From: Neoroseomonas eburnea
GTDB taxonomy: Bacteria > Pseudomonadota > Alphaproteobacteria > Acetobacterales > Acetobacteraceae
Direction: 5' to 3'
Length of the DNA stretch: 64,000 nucleotides
Assembly (NCBI RefSeq): GCF_018129005.1
Contig: NZ_JAAEDL010000003.1
Coordinates: 62,001-126,000, forward strand
A program made the position numbers and the translations under genes. Below the pieces are notes generated by a model. The model was not told the DNA's origin, searched no databases, and saw nothing but the letters and a program-made list of their open reading frames with translations. Every line of letters starts with the position of its first letter. Position 1 is the stretch's first letter. This document shows, in pieces, positions 55,659 to 64,000 of this stretch.

Positions 55659-56999
55659 ATGACGAAGGTCAAGCTGGGCTTCTGGGGCCTGCTGCTCGTG
55701 CTCGCTGCATTGTGGGCCGCGGCCGATCCCTTCGCGCTCGCGCCCGCCGGCTTCTTCGCCTTCCGCGGCGGAATGGTGCAGGGCACCGGCATCCTCGCCA
55801 TGGGCTGCATGAGCGCCGCGATGATCCTCGCGCTGCGGTCGCGCTGGCCCGAGCGGTGGTTCGGCGGGCTCGACAAGATGTACCGGCTGCACAAGTGGCT
55901 CGGCATCGGCGGGCTGGCGTTCGCCGTCGCGCATTGGCTGTGGTCGCAGGGCCCCAAATGGGCGGTCGGCCAGGGCTGGCTCGCGCGGCCGGCGCGCGGC
56001 CCCCGGCCGATGCCGGAGACTGCGGTGGAGGCGTTCCTCCTGACGCAGCGCGGCGCCGCGGAGGGTCTCGGCGAATGGGCCTTCTACGCCGCCGTGGCGC
56101 TGATCGCCGTCGCGCTGATCCAGCTCATCCCGTACCGGCTGTTCTACAAGACGCACCGCTGGCTGGCGGCGGCCTATCTGGTGCTGGTGTTCCACTCGCT
56201 GGTGCTGACGAACTTCGGCTACTGGACCACGCCCCTCGGCGTGGTGATGGCGGCGCTGCTAACCTACGGCTCGTTCGCCGCGGTCGTCGTGCTGCTGCGG
56301 CGCGTCGGCGCGGGCCGGCAGGTCCGGGGCACGATCTCCGGCCTCGGCTACTATCCGGAACTCCGCGTGCTGGAAGGCGAGGTCGCCGTGCCGGAGGGCT
56401 GGCCCGGCCACCGCGCCGGGCAGTTCGCCTTCGTGACCTCGGATCCCGCCGAAGGCGCCCATCCCTACACCATCGCCTCGGCCTGGAGCGATGCCGATCG
56501 GCGCGTCACCTTCATCGCCAAGGAACTCGGCGACCACACGCGCACGCTGCGGCAGAAGCTGCGGGTCGGCCAGGCGGTGAAGATCGAAGGCCCGTATGGC
56601 TGCTTCACCTTCGACGACGACCGCCCGCGCCAGATCTGGATCGGCGCCGGCATCGGCATCACACCCTTCATCGCGCGGATGAAGCAGATCGCGCTGGAAC
56701 CGCCCGCCACCCGGCAGGAGATCGACCTGTTCCACCCGACCGCCGAGCTCAGCGCCGAGGCCATCGCCAGGCTGACCGCAGATGCGCAGCGCGCGGGGGT
56801 CCGCCTGCATGTGCTGCACGATGCGCGCGACGGCCGCCTGAGCGGCGACCGCATCCGCGCCGAGGTGCCGGGCTGGCGCGATGCCGGGATCTGGTTCTGC
56901 GGTCCGGCCGCCTTCGGCCAGGCGCTTCGCCGGGATTTCGCCGCCCACGGCCTGCCGGTGGGCAGGCAGTTCCACCAGGAACTCTTCGCCATGCGCTGA
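55659..56999 (+). CDS. Membrane ferric reductase-like / ferredoxin reductase-type oxidoreductase
   Basis: 446 residues. Residues ~1-215 form six membrane segments with paired heme-ligand His in YRLHKWLGIGGLAFAVAHW and YKTHRWLAAAYLVLVFHS, as in ferric reductase/NADPH oxidase cores. The C-terminal FNR module has the FAD motif HPYTIAS, GPYGCFTF, the NAD(P) loop GAGIGITPFI and WFCGPAAFG. It should pass electrons from NAD(P)H across the inner membrane to a periplasmic acceptor such as ferric iron. No regulator is adjacent. Confidence 0.88.
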   Translation: MTKVKLGFWGLLLVLAALWAAADPFALAPAGFFAFRGGMVQGTGILAMGCMSAAMILALRSRWPERWFGGLDKMYRLHKWLGIGGLAFAVAHWLWSQGPKWAVGQGWLARPARGPRPMPETAVEAFLLTQRGAAEGLGEWAFYAAVALIAVALIQLIPYRLFYKTHRWLAAAYLVLVFHSLVLTNFGYWTTPLGVVMAALLTYGSFAAVVVLLRRVGAGRQVRGTISGLGYYPELRVLEGEVAVPEGWPGHRAGQFAFVTSDPAEGAHPYTIASAWSDADRRVTFIAKELGDHTRTLRQKLRVGQAVKIEGPYGCFTFDDDRPRQIWIGAGIGITPFIARMKQIALEPPATRQEIDLFHPTAELSAEAIARLTADAQRAGVRLHVLHDARDGRLSGDRIRAEVPGWRDAGIWFCGPAAFGQALRRDFAAHGLPVGRQFHQELFAMR

Positions 57000-57233
57000 G
57001 GCGCCAGGCGAAGGCTTCCAGCTTTCCCCGGCCCCGCGTCCCCGGGGCGGCCATGGCGCGGCCGCCGGGACGCGCGTGACGGGGAGAGGCGCCGCCCCTC
57101 CCCGGACCCCTTTCCGCCGGGGTGACCGGGTCACCCCGGACCCCGCCGGAACCGGCTTCGGCCACGGCGCCTTGTGCCGGGGGAGATCCGCTCGCATCCT
57201 TGGCGCCGAGGAACCGCCGAAGGAAAGATCCAG
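57000..57233. other. Intergenic region with dispersed repeat
   Basis: 234 bases. The repeat at 57081-57139 is the main feature. GAAGGAAAG upstream of the GTG at 57234 is a usable ribosome binding site. No other gene seen. Confidence 0.5.
57081..57139 (+). repeat. Dispersed double-hairpin repeat unit
   Basis: Hairpin 1: 10-bp stem with one mismatch (57081-57090 with 57094-57103). Hairpin 2: perfect 10-bp stem (57117-57126 with 57130-57139, loop CGG), ending in ACCCCGG. Linker GGACCCC fits the family. It lies 81 bases after the ferric reductase stop. Confidence 0.8.
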
Positions 57234-58244
57234 GTGACGCTGACCGTGCTCGAGCCCGAGGGGCTCTATCCCGACACCTCGCTCGAGCAGCGGATCATGG
57301 GCCCCTCGGTCCGCATCCTTCAGGGCGCCTGCAAGGCCTCCCTCGCCGAATTGCCCGACGAGCTGTGCCAGCAGGCGGAAGGGCTGATGACGCTGCGCAT
57401 GGCCGTGCCGGCGGAGCAGATCGCGCGCTTCCCGAAGCTCAAGGTCGTGGTGCGCATGGGCGTCGGCTACGACCGGGTGGACCGCGCCGCCTGCGCCGCG
57501 CGCGGCATCAAGGTGTGCAACGTACCCGACTACGGCACGCAGGAAGTGGCGGAATTCGCGGTGCTGATGGCGCTGGCGCTGCGGCGAGGGCTGACCCTGT
57601 ACCACGACACCCAGCGCGGCCCGAACCCGGCGCCCTGGGCGGTGCTGCGCCACCCGGCGGTGCGGCGGCAGGAAGTGCAGACCTTCGGCATCCTCGGCCT
57701 GGGGCGCATCGGCACGGCGGCGGCGCTGCGGGCCAAGGCGCTCGGCTATCGCGTGGTGTTCTACGATCCGGGCCTGCCCAACGGCGCGGACCGCGCGATC
57801 GGCGTCACCCGCTGCCGCACGATGGATGAGATGCTGGCCCAGGCCGACGTGCTCTCCATCCATTGCCCGCTGACGCGCAACACCCGCGGCCTGGTCGGCG
57901 AGCGCGAGCTGCGCCTGCTGCCGAAGAACGCCGTCGTCATCAACACCGCACGCGGCCCGATCCTCGACATCGATGCGCTGGAACGCGTGCTGCGCGATGG
58001 CCACGTCGCCGCCGCCGGCCTCGACGTCATCCCGGTGGAGCCGCCGGCGGAACCCATCCCCGCCCTGCTGCGCGCCTATCGCGACCGGGAGGAATGGCTG
58101 ACCGGACGCCTCATCATCTGCCCCCACATCGCCTTCCACACGCCCGAGGCGTGGGACGACATCCGCCTCAAGGGCGCCGAGACCATGCGCGACGTGCTGG
58201 TCGAGGGGCTGGACACCAACGTCGTCCCGCCCGGGAGCGACTGA
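57234..58244 (+). CDS. CtBP-type 2-hydroxyacid dehydrogenase
   Basis: 336 residues from GTG at 57234, preceded by GAAGGAAAG; an ATG 60 bases upstream lacks a site. The NAD motif is GILGLGRIGTAAALRAKALG. Catalytic Arg is in INTARGP, Glu in VIPVEPPAEP, and His in CPHIAFHTPEA. Phosphoglycerate dehydrogenase/C-terminal-binding-protein branch. It reduces a 2-keto acid; the substrate is not clear. The acyl-CoA dehydrogenase gene starts 4 bases later, so they form an operon. Confidence 0.85.
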   Translation: MTLTVLEPEGLYPDTSLEQRIMGPSVRILQGACKASLAELPDELCQQAEGLMTLRMAVPAEQIARFPKLKVVVRMGVGYDRVDRAACAARGIKVCNVPDYGTQEVAEFAVLMALALRRGLTLYHDTQRGPNPAPWAVLRHPAVRRQEVQTFGILGLGRIGTAAALRAKALGYRVVFYDPGLPNGADRAIGVTRCRTMDEMLAQADVLSIHCPLTRNTRGLVGERELRLLPKNAVVINTARGPILDIDALERVLRDGHVAAAGLDVIPVEPPAEPIPALLRAYRDREEWLTGRLIICPHIAFHTPEAWDDIRLKGAETMRDVLVEGLDTNVVPPGSD

Positions 58245-58248
58245 GCCG

Positions 58249-59391
58249 ATGATCCGCGACACCGCGGCGCAGGGGGCGCGGCTCGCCGCCGCGCGCGCCC
58301 TGGTGCAGGACATCCTGATCCCGGCCGAGGCGCGCATGGACGCCGAGGATCGCATGCCCGAGGCCGCGCGCGCCGCGATCCGCGCCCATGGCCTGTTCGG
58401 CATCTCCATCCCCGAGGCGCATGGCGGCCTCGGCCTGACGATGGAGGAGGAGGCCGAGCTGATGCTCATCCTCGGCCGCGCGGCGCCGGCCTATCGCGCC
58501 GTCTTCGCGCTCAACAGCGGCGGCGCGGCGCAGATCCTGCTGCGCGCGGGGACGGAGCCGCAGAAGGCGCGTTGGCTGCCGGGCCTCGCGCGCGGCGACC
58601 TCATCGCCTGCTTCTGCCTCTCCGAGCCCGAGGCCGGCAGCGACGCCGCCTCCCTGCGCACCACGGCGCGGCGGGACGGCGACGGCTGGCGCATCGACGG
58701 CCGCAAGCGCTGGGTGACCAACGCGCCCGAGGCAGGGATGCTGATGGTGATGGCCCGCACGGGTGGCGAAGGTGCGCGCGGCATCTCCGCCTTCGCCATC
58801 GATCCCGCCACCCGCGGGGTCCGGATCCAGCCCGCGCAGGCCAAGATGGGCATGCGCGGCGCGCAGGTCGCCGACATCGTCTTCGAGGATTGCCGCGTGC
58901 CCGCCGATGCCCTCATCGGCGCCGAGGGCGAAGGGCTGAAGCTGGCCTTGGCCGGGCTCGACAAGGTGCGGCTGCATCTCGCCGCGCTCTGCGCCGGGCT
59001 GATGGAGCGGCTGGTCGATGAGGGCCGCCGCCACGCCCTGGCGCGCCAGCAGTTCGGCAAGCCGATCGCCGAGCAGCCCGCCGTCGCCGCCCTGCTCGCC
59101 GACAGCGCGGCGGAGGCGCTCGCCGCGCGCTGCATGGCGCTGGAACTCGCCCGCGCGCGCGATGCCGGCACGCTGCGTCCGGCCGATGCCGCCGCGGCCA
59201 AGCTGTTCGCCACCGAAGCGGCCGGCCGCGTCGCCGACCGCGTGCTGCAGGTCCATGGCGGCGAGGGCTACATGACCGGCAGCGCGGCAGAACGGCTCTA
59301 TCGCGACGTGCGGCTGCTGCGCATCCTCGACGGCACCTCGGAGATCCAGCGCCTGGTGGTGGCGCGCGGCCTGTTCTCAGGGACCGTTTGA
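58249..59391 (+). CDS. Acyl-CoA dehydrogenase
   Basis: 380 residues. The family blocks FCLSEPEAGSDAASL (FAD contact) and KRWVTNAPEAG, plus the C-terminal GGEGYMTGSAAERLYRDV and ILDGTSEIQRLVVARGL are intact. At the usual catalytic Glu position (IYEGTSEIQ) it has Asp (ILDGTSE), as in several alphaproteobacterial members. FAD-dependent desaturation of an acyl-CoA, electrons to ETF. Four bases after the CtBP-type dehydrogenase. Confidence 0.9.
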   Translation: MIRDTAAQGARLAAARALVQDILIPAEARMDAEDRMPEAARAAIRAHGLFGISIPEAHGGLGLTMEEEAELMLILGRAAPAYRAVFALNSGGAAQILLRAGTEPQKARWLPGLARGDLIACFCLSEPEAGSDAASLRTTARRDGDGWRIDGRKRWVTNAPEAGMLMVMARTGGEGARGISAFAIDPATRGVRIQPAQAKMGMRGAQVADIVFEDCRVPADALIGAEGEGLKLALAGLDKVRLHLAALCAGLMERLVDEGRRHALARQQFGKPIAEQPAVAALLADSAAEALAARCMALELARARDAGTLRPADAAAAKLFATEAAGRVADRVLQVHGGEGYMTGSAAERLYRDVRLLRILDGTSEIQRLVVARGLFSGTV

Positions 59392-59434
59392 GCATGCGCC
59401 GTTCGGCGCATTCCCTGGGGCGGCACCGGCATTC

Positions 59435-60850
59435 TCAAACCTGCTTTCTGGCTGACCCGCGCCGGGACAGCCGCTGCCAGCGGCGCAGCATCAGCGCCGC
59501 CACGATGGCGAGCCCGACGCCGAGCCCCATCCAGATGCCCGTGGGCCCGAACCCGCCAAACCGGGCCATGAACAGGCCGAAGGGCAGCCCGATCCCCCAG
59601 TAGCCCAATGCTGCGAACAGCATCGGCACGCGCGTATCCTTCACCCCCCGCAGCGCACCCGCGGCCACCACCTGGATGCCGTCGCCGAGCTGGAAGAAGC
59701 CCGCCACGACCAGCAGGGTCGCGCCCAGCGCCGCGACCTCCGCCGCACCCGGTGCGGCGCGGTCGAGGAACAGCCAAGCGATCTCCGGCGACATGCTGAC
59801 GAGCAGCACCGCCATGGCGGACATGAAGGCGGTGCCGAGCGCCACCGCCACCCAGCCCGCCCGCGCCGCGGCGGCCGCATCGCCGGCGCCGGCCGCGAGC
59901 CCGACCCGCGCCGTCGCCGCCTGCCCGATGCCCATCGGCACCATGAAGGTGGCCGAGGCCGTCTGGATGGCGATCGCATGCGCGGCCACGGCCGCCGCGC
60001 CGAACCACCCCATGGCGAGCGCCGCCGCGCTGAACACCCCGATCTCGAGCAGCATCGCCGCCGCGATCGGCATGCCGACGAAGAAGACCTCCCGCAGCCG
60101 CGCCCCATCCGGGCGCCAGACGCGGCCAAGCAGCCGGAAGCGTCGGAACACCCGGTCGCGCCGGATCAGCACCAGCGTCGCCAGCAGCATCGCCATGTTG
60201 GCCAGCGTGATCGACAGCCCCGCACCGAACACGCCGAGGCCCGCCGGGAAGATCAGCGCCCAGGCCACCGGCAGGTTGAGCACGACGACGCAGAGCGAGA
60301 CCCACATCGCCGCGCCCGGCCGCTCCATCGCCGCGAGGAAGCCGCGCAGCACGATGAAGCCGCTGAAGGCCGGCATGCCGAACATCGCCGCCCTGGTGTA
60401 GTCCTGCGCGAGTTCCGCAAGCTCGGGCGCCTGCCCCAGGGCGCGCAGCACCGCGGCGGCCTCCCACAGCAGCGCCCAGGATGGCAGCAGCACCAGCGCC
60501 ACGGCCCAGAGCGCCGCGCGCGTGGCCCGCCGCACCGCCCGCACCCAGCCGCGCCCGGCACCGCCGGCCAGCCGTCCCGCCCCGCGCGCCTGCGCCTGCA
60601 GGGGTGCGGCCGCCAGCGCCAGGCCGAGGCCCGGCGCGAGCAGGGCGAAATGCAGGCTGACCGCCAGCATGCCGGCGGCGAGCGCCTCCGTCCCCAGATG
60701 CCCGAGCAGCGCCGTCTCTGTCAGCGCGAGCGCCATCTGCGACAGGTTGGTCAGCACGATCGGCGCGGAGAGGGCGAGCGTCGCCCGAGCCTCCATGCCC
60801 CAATCGGACGATGCGGGCCTTCCCGTCACCGCCATGTTTCCGGCGTCCAT
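59435..60850 (-). CDS. MATE-family multidrug/toxin efflux transporter
   Basis: 471 residues with twelve membrane segments in two similar halves. The family blocks LSAPIVLTNLSQMALALTE at the N-terminus and GMPIAAAMLLEIGVFS in the second half fit NorM-like MATE proteins, which expel cationic drugs in exchange for Na or H ions. Three Met codons within the first 19 residues make the exact start uncertain. It is divergent from the alpha/beta hydrolase gene (77 bases). Confidence 0.9.
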   Translation of the reverse strand: MDAGNMAVTGRPASSDWGMEARATLALSAPIVLTNLSQMALALTETALLGHLGTEALAAGMLAVSLHFALLAPGLGLALAAAPLQAQARGAGRLAGGAGRGWVRAVRRATRAALWAVALVLLPSWALLWEAAAVLRALGQAPELAELAQDYTRAAMFGMPAFSGFIVLRGFLAAMERPGAAMWVSLCVVVLNLPVAWALIFPAGLGVFGAGLSITLANMAMLLATLVLIRRDRVFRRFRLLGRVWRPDGARLREVFFVGMPIAAAMLLEIGVFSAAALAMGWFGAAAVAAHAIAIQTASATFMVPMGIGQAATARVGLAAGAGDAAAAARAGWVAVALGTAFMSAMAVLLVSMSPEIAWLFLDRAAPGAAEVAALGATLLVVAGFFQLGDGIQVVAAGALRGVKDTRVPMLFAALGYWGIGLPFGLFMARFGGFGPTGIWMGLGVGLAIVAALMLRRWQRLSRRGSARKQV

Positions 60851-60927
60851 CGCGCCCGTCTATCCCGGGACGGTGCGCGCCGCCACCGGGCAGGCTATCA
60901 ACAACGCAAACCCGCTCCGAGGACGTC

Positions 60928-61974
60928 ATGCACCGACGCGCGCTGATCGCCACTTCCCTCGCCGCCCCCCTCCTGCTGGCGCGGCCGGCCGCCGCCCAGG
61001 GCGTCGATCTGGTGACCGAGGAATACATGGTCCCCTCCGGCGACCCGGGGATCGAGATCTTCGTGCGCAACAAGCGGCCGCAGGGGATGACATCCCACTC
61101 CCCGGCGCGGACGGTGCTGTTCGTGCACGGCGCGACCTTTCCGGCGCACACCACCTTCGACCTGCCGCTCGGCGGCCTGTCCTGGATGGACTACATGGCC
61201 GCGCGCGGCTTCGACGTGTGGTGCATGGACATCCGCGGCTACGGCCGCAGCACGCGCCCGCAGGAGATGAGCCAGCCGCCGGAGGCCAACCCGCCCCTGG
61301 TGCGCGGCGACACGGCGCTGGCCGACATCGCGGCAGCGGCGGGCTTCGTCCGCCAGCACCGCAACATCCCGCGCCTGGTGATGATGGGCTGGTCCTGGGG
61401 CAGCACGCTGATGGCGCGCTTCGCCGCGGACAGCCCCAATCTGGTGGACCGCCTGGTGCTGGTGGCGCCGCCCTGGACTCCGGCCGGCGTCGCCGCCCCC
61501 GTGGCCGGCACGGAGGGGCCGCTCGGCGCCTACCGGTTGGTGACGCAGGCGGAAGCGCGCCGGCAATGGATCGCCGGCGTGCCGGAACCACGCCGCGCCG
61601 CGCTGATCCCGCCCGGCTGGTTCGAGCATTGGGCCGGCGTCACCTGGGCCACCGACCCCGAAGGGCTGCGCCGCAACCCGCAGGTCCTGCGGGTGCCGAA
61701 CGGCGGCCTGCATGACCTGCGCGAGAACGAACAGGCCGGCCGCGCGAGCTGGGACCCGGCGAAGCTCCGCGCCCCGACCTTGCTGGTGGTGGCGGAATGG
61801 GACCGCGAGACGCCGCCCGCCATGGCCGCGGCGATCTTCCCATTGCTGGTCAACAGTTCCGGCAAGCGCCTGGTGGTGCTCGGCGAAGGCACCCATACCA
61901 TGCCGCTGGAGCGCAACCGTGGCGTCCTCTTCGCGACGGTCCAGGCCTTCCTGGAGGAAGCGCCGCCCGCCTGA
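60928..61974 (+). CDS. Exported alpha/beta hydrolase
   Basis: 348 residues from ATG at 60928, with GAGGA before it. Signal peptide MHRRALIATSLAAPLLLARP ending in AAA-QG. Alpha/beta fold: oxyanion HGATFPAH, nucleophile Ser in GWSWGSTL (~160), and catalytic His in EGTHTMPLE. Ester or amide hydrolase in the periplasm, substrate unknown. Followed by an 8-bp stem hairpin. Confidence 0.85.
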   Translation: MHRRALIATSLAAPLLLARPAAAQGVDLVTEEYMVPSGDPGIEIFVRNKRPQGMTSHSPARTVLFVHGATFPAHTTFDLPLGGLSWMDYMAARGFDVWCMDIRGYGRSTRPQEMSQPPEANPPLVRGDTALADIAAAAGFVRQHRNIPRLVMMGWSWGSTLMARFAADSPNLVDRLVLVAPPWTPAGVAAPVAGTEGPLGAYRLVTQAEARRQWIAGVPEPRRAALIPPGWFEHWAGVTWATDPEGLRRNPQVLRVPNGGLHDLRENEQAGRASWDPAKLRAPTLLVVAEWDRETPPAMAAAIFPLLVNSSGKRLVVLGEGTHTMPLERNRGVLFATVQAFLEEAPPA

Positions 61975-62016
61975 ACGCCTTCATCGCCAATCAACCGCGC
62001 GTGACGGAGAATGACA

Positions 62017-62037
62017 CCGTCGCCAATCAGGCGACGG
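62017..62037 (+). terminator. Hairpin after hydrolase gene
   Basis: A perfect 8-bp stem (62017-62024 with 62030-62037, loop AATCA) begins 43 bases past the hydrolase stop and 17 bases before the next ATG. No U-tract follows. It might lower readthrough into the next gene or hide its ribosome binding site. Confidence 0.45.
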
Positions 62038-62053
62038 ATCACGGACACATCAC

Positions 62054-62386
62054 ATGACATCTCGCCGCGCCCTTCCCGCGTTCGCCGCCGCTGCCCTCGC
62101 CCTTGGCTTCGCGGGCGCCGTGCAGGCCCAGACGACCGACCCGTCCTTCCGGCTGAACAACCGGTCGAACCAGACGATCATGGAGGTCTATGTGTCTTCC
62201 TCCTCGGTCAGCAACTGGGGACAGGACCGGCTTGGCGCCAATGTGCTTGCCCCGGGCCAGAGCTTCATCGTCCGCCTGCCCGACGGCCAGTGCGTGAACG
62301 ACATCCGCATCGTGGTGGAAGGCGGCCGCGCCATCGAACGCATGCAGATCAACACCTGCACCCTGACCGACATCAACTACCCCTGA
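62054..62386 (+). CDS. Small exported protein of unknown function
   Basis: 110 residues. Signal peptide MTSRRALPAFAAAALALGFA ending in VQA-QT. The mature part has FRLNNRSNQTIMEVYVSSSS, WGQDRLGANVLAPGQSF, and two Cys (GQCVNDIRIV and INTCTL) that could form a disulfide. I recognise this as a family common in Acetobacteraceae and Rhodospirillales, small periplasmic beta-sandwich-like proteins without known role. A hairpin follows 10 bases after the stop. Confidence 0.75.
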   Translation: MTSRRALPAFAAAALALGFAGAVQAQTTDPSFRLNNRSNQTIMEVYVSSSSVSNWGQDRLGANVLAPGQSFIVRLPDGQCVNDIRIVVEGGRAIERMQINTCTLTDINYP

Positions 62387-62396
62387 ACAGCCCCTC

Positions 62397-62424
62397 CCGC
62401 CGGGATGATTGACAGTCCCGGCGG
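62397..62424 (+). terminator. Hairpin between the small exported protein and the dehydratase gene
   Basis: A perfect 9-bp stem (62397-62405 with 62416-62424, 10-base loop) lies 10 bases past the stop codon. There is no U-tract; assigned as terminator by position. Confidence 0.5.
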
Positions 62425-62466
62425 CACCGACCCACGCTTCCCCCGAACCGACCAGGGGGAAGCGCG

Positions 62467-64000
62467 ATGGCGGAGAACGACCAGACCAAACGGCCCTTCC
62501 GGCTGCGCAGCCAACGCTGGTTCGACGACCCGTCCGACCCGGGCATGACTTCGCTCTACATCGAGCGGCAACTGAACTTCGGCATGACGCGCGGAGAGCT
62601 GCAGTCGGGCCGGCCGATCATCGGCATCGCCCAGACCGGCTCGGACATCGCGCCGTGCAACCGCCACCACATCGCGCTGGCCGAGCGGGTGAAGGCCGGC
62701 ATCCGCGATGCCGGCGGCGTGCCGCTGGAATTCCCCGTCCACCCCATCCAGGAAACGCTGAAGCGGCCGACCGCGGCGCTCGATCGCAACCTGCAATACC
62801 TCAGCCTGGTCGAGGTGCTGCACGGCTATCCGATCGACGGCGTCGTGCTGACCACGGGCTGCGACAAGACGACACCGGCGCAGCTCATGGGCGCCGCCAC
62901 GGTGAACATTCCGGCCATCGCCCTGTCCGGCGGACCGATGCTGGACGGCTACTGGCAGGGGCGGCTCGCCGGTTCCGGCACCATCGTGTGGGAGGCGCGC
63001 AAGAAGCTCGCCGCCGGCGAGATCGACAACGACACCTTCATCGAGATGGTGGCGGCGAGTTCGACCTCGGTCGGCCATTGCTCCACCATGGGCACCGCAC
63101 TGTCGATGAACTCGCTGGCCGAGGCGGTGGGCATGTCGCTCACCGGCTGCGCCGCCATTCCCGGGCCCTATCGGCAGCGGGCGCAGATCGCCTACGAGAC
63201 CGGCCGGCGCATCGTGCGCATGGTGGAGGAGAATCTCCGCCCCTCCGACATCATGACGAAGAAGGCGTTCGAGAACGCCGTCGCCGTGGCCTCGGCCATC
63301 GGCGCGTCGAGCAACTGCCCGGTCCACATGGTCGCCATCGCGCGGCACATGGGCGTCGATCACACCGTCGAGGACTGGCAGCGGGTCGGCGCCGACATCC
63401 CGCTGCTGGTGGATTGCCAGCCCGCCGGCCGCTTCCTGGGCGAGGCCTTCTACCGAGCCGGCGGCATCCCGGCGGTGATGAAGCAGCTTCTGGACGCCGG
63501 GCTGATCCATGGCGAGGTGATGACCGTCACGGGCAGGACCGTGGCCGAGAACCTCGCCGCCGTCCCCGCCCCCGATCCCGAGGTGATCCGCCCGCTGTCG
63601 AAACCGATGAAGGAACGCGCGGGCTTCGTCGTGCTGTCCGGCAATCTCTTCGACAATGCGGTGATGAAGATCAGCGTCATCGACAAGGCCTTCCGCGAGC
63701 GCTTCCTCTCCGACCCGCCCGACGTCTTCGAGGGCAGGGTCGCCGTCTTCGAGGGGCCGGAGGACTACCATGCGCGCATCGAAGACCCCACGCTCGGCAT
63801 CGACGAGAAGACGGTGCTGGTGATCCGCAATTGCGGCCCGGTCGGCTATCCCGGCGCGGCGGAGGTGGTGAACATGCAGCCGCCGGCCGCACTGATCAGA
63901 CGCGGCATCGGCGCGCTGCCGACCATGGGCGACGGCCGGCAGTCGGGCACCTCGGGTTCTCCGTCCATCCTCAATGTCTCCCCGGAGGCCGCTGTCGGCG
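62467..64000 (+). CDS. IlvD/Edd-family dehydratase, sugar-acid type (partial)
   Basis: About 511 residues before the window ends, with no stop. ATG at 62467 has GGGGGAAG before it. The N-terminus ([20 protein letters not shown]) and CNRHH are typical of the sugar-acid branch (arabinonate/xylonate dehydratases) as opposed to IlvD proper. The iron-sulfur Cys are visible in [20 protein letters not shown] and [16 protein letters not shown]. It removes water from an aldonic acid to give a 2-keto-3-deoxy acid. Pathway neighbours lie beyond the edge. Confidence 0.88.
   Translation, partial: MAENDQTKRPFRLRSQRWFDDPSDPGMTSLYIERQLNFGMTRGELQSGRPIIGIAQTGSDIAPCNRHHIALAERVKAGIRDAGGVPLEFPVHPIQETLKRPTAALDRNLQYLSLVEVLHGYPIDGVVLTTGCDKTTPAQLMGAATVNIPAIALSGGPMLDGYWQGRLAGSGTIVWEARKKLAAGEIDNDTFIEMVAASSTSVGHCSTMGTALSMNSLAEAVGMSLTGCAAIPGPYRQRAQIAYETGRRIVRMVEENLRPSDIMTKKAFENAVAVASAIGASSNCPVHMVAIARHMGVDHTVEDWQRVGADIPLLVDCQPAGRFLGEAFYRAGGIPAVMKQLLDAGLIHGEVMTVTGRTVAENLAAVPAPDPEVIRPLSKPMKERAGFVVLSGNLFDNAVMKISVIDKAFRERFLSDPPDVFEGRVAVFEGPEDYHARIEDPTLGIDEKTVLVIRNCGPVGYPGAAEVVNMQPPAALIRRGIGALPTMGDGRQSGTSGSPSILNVSPEAAVG

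Noticed and set aside
62377..63771. Minus-strand frame of 464 codons at the right end
   Set aside because: Antisense of the IlvD/Edd dehydratase, low complexity, no domain.

Overview
The window is one stretch of a very GC-rich bacterial chromosome. Gene content points to an alphaproteobacterium, most likely an Acetobacteraceae member of the Roseomonas type: class I lysyl-tRNA synthetase, usg, CIRCE-controlled groESL, TctC-type binding protein, S24 repressor, DUF6481 next to a cold-shock gene, heme A synthase and ubiquinone genes. The family assignment is inference from gene content only. No rRNA, tRNA or CRISPR array was seen.

Region 1 (1-9735, minus strand) is a compact podovirus-type virion module. 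In transcription order it holds two small conserved proteins, a small basic protein, portal, scaffold, major capsid, tail tubular A-like, tail tubular B-like, a Gln-rich internal protein and a pectate-lyase-fold tailspike that runs off the left edge. A divergent S24/LexA-type repressor sits at 9920. No integrase, terminase large subunit, polymerase or lysis gene is visible, so this is either the right half of a prophage or a domesticated remnant.

Region 2 (10.7-25.8 kb) holds a D-threonine aldolase-type enzyme, a flavin amine oxidase, and a minus-strand run of lysK, mprF-like, ugd, pgmG and a gamma-glutamylcyclotransferase-like gene. lysK and the truncated mprF-like gene overlap, and ugd and pgmG make sugar-nucleotide precursors. 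asd follows, then a small cold-shock/DUF cluster and a DinG-like helicase.

Region 3 (26-35 kb) carries a cupin protein, an enoyl-CoA hydratase-like protein, an amidohydrolase/PLP dehydratase pair, a second cold-shock gene, a Bug/TctC binding protein, an FkbM methyltransferase and groES-groEL. Upstream of groES lie two CIRCE operators and the start of the divergent usg.

Region 4 (35-46 kb) holds an AspT/YidE-type transporter, a D-lactate dehydrogenase, a ubiquinone hydroxylase, an overlapping glycosyltransferase/VTT membrane protein pair, and an overlapping trio: heme A synthase, a five-PAS histidine kinase and tldD.

Region 5 (46-64 kb) holds a TetR/TauD divergent pair with a perfect palindrome between them, a Tat-exported cyclase, gshA, rsmE, ubiA with a methyltransferase, a secreted YD-repeat protein, an SDR overlapping a WD40-cytochrome c fusion, a membrane ferredoxin-reductase, a CtBP-type dehydrogenase, an acyl-CoA dehydrogenase, a MATE transporter, two exported proteins and a partial IlvD/Edd dehydratase.

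Across the window a family of double-hairpin intergenic repeats recurs (seven units at six places). One head-to-head pair lies inside the phage module. Gene coupling by 1-4 bp start/stop overlaps is very common.
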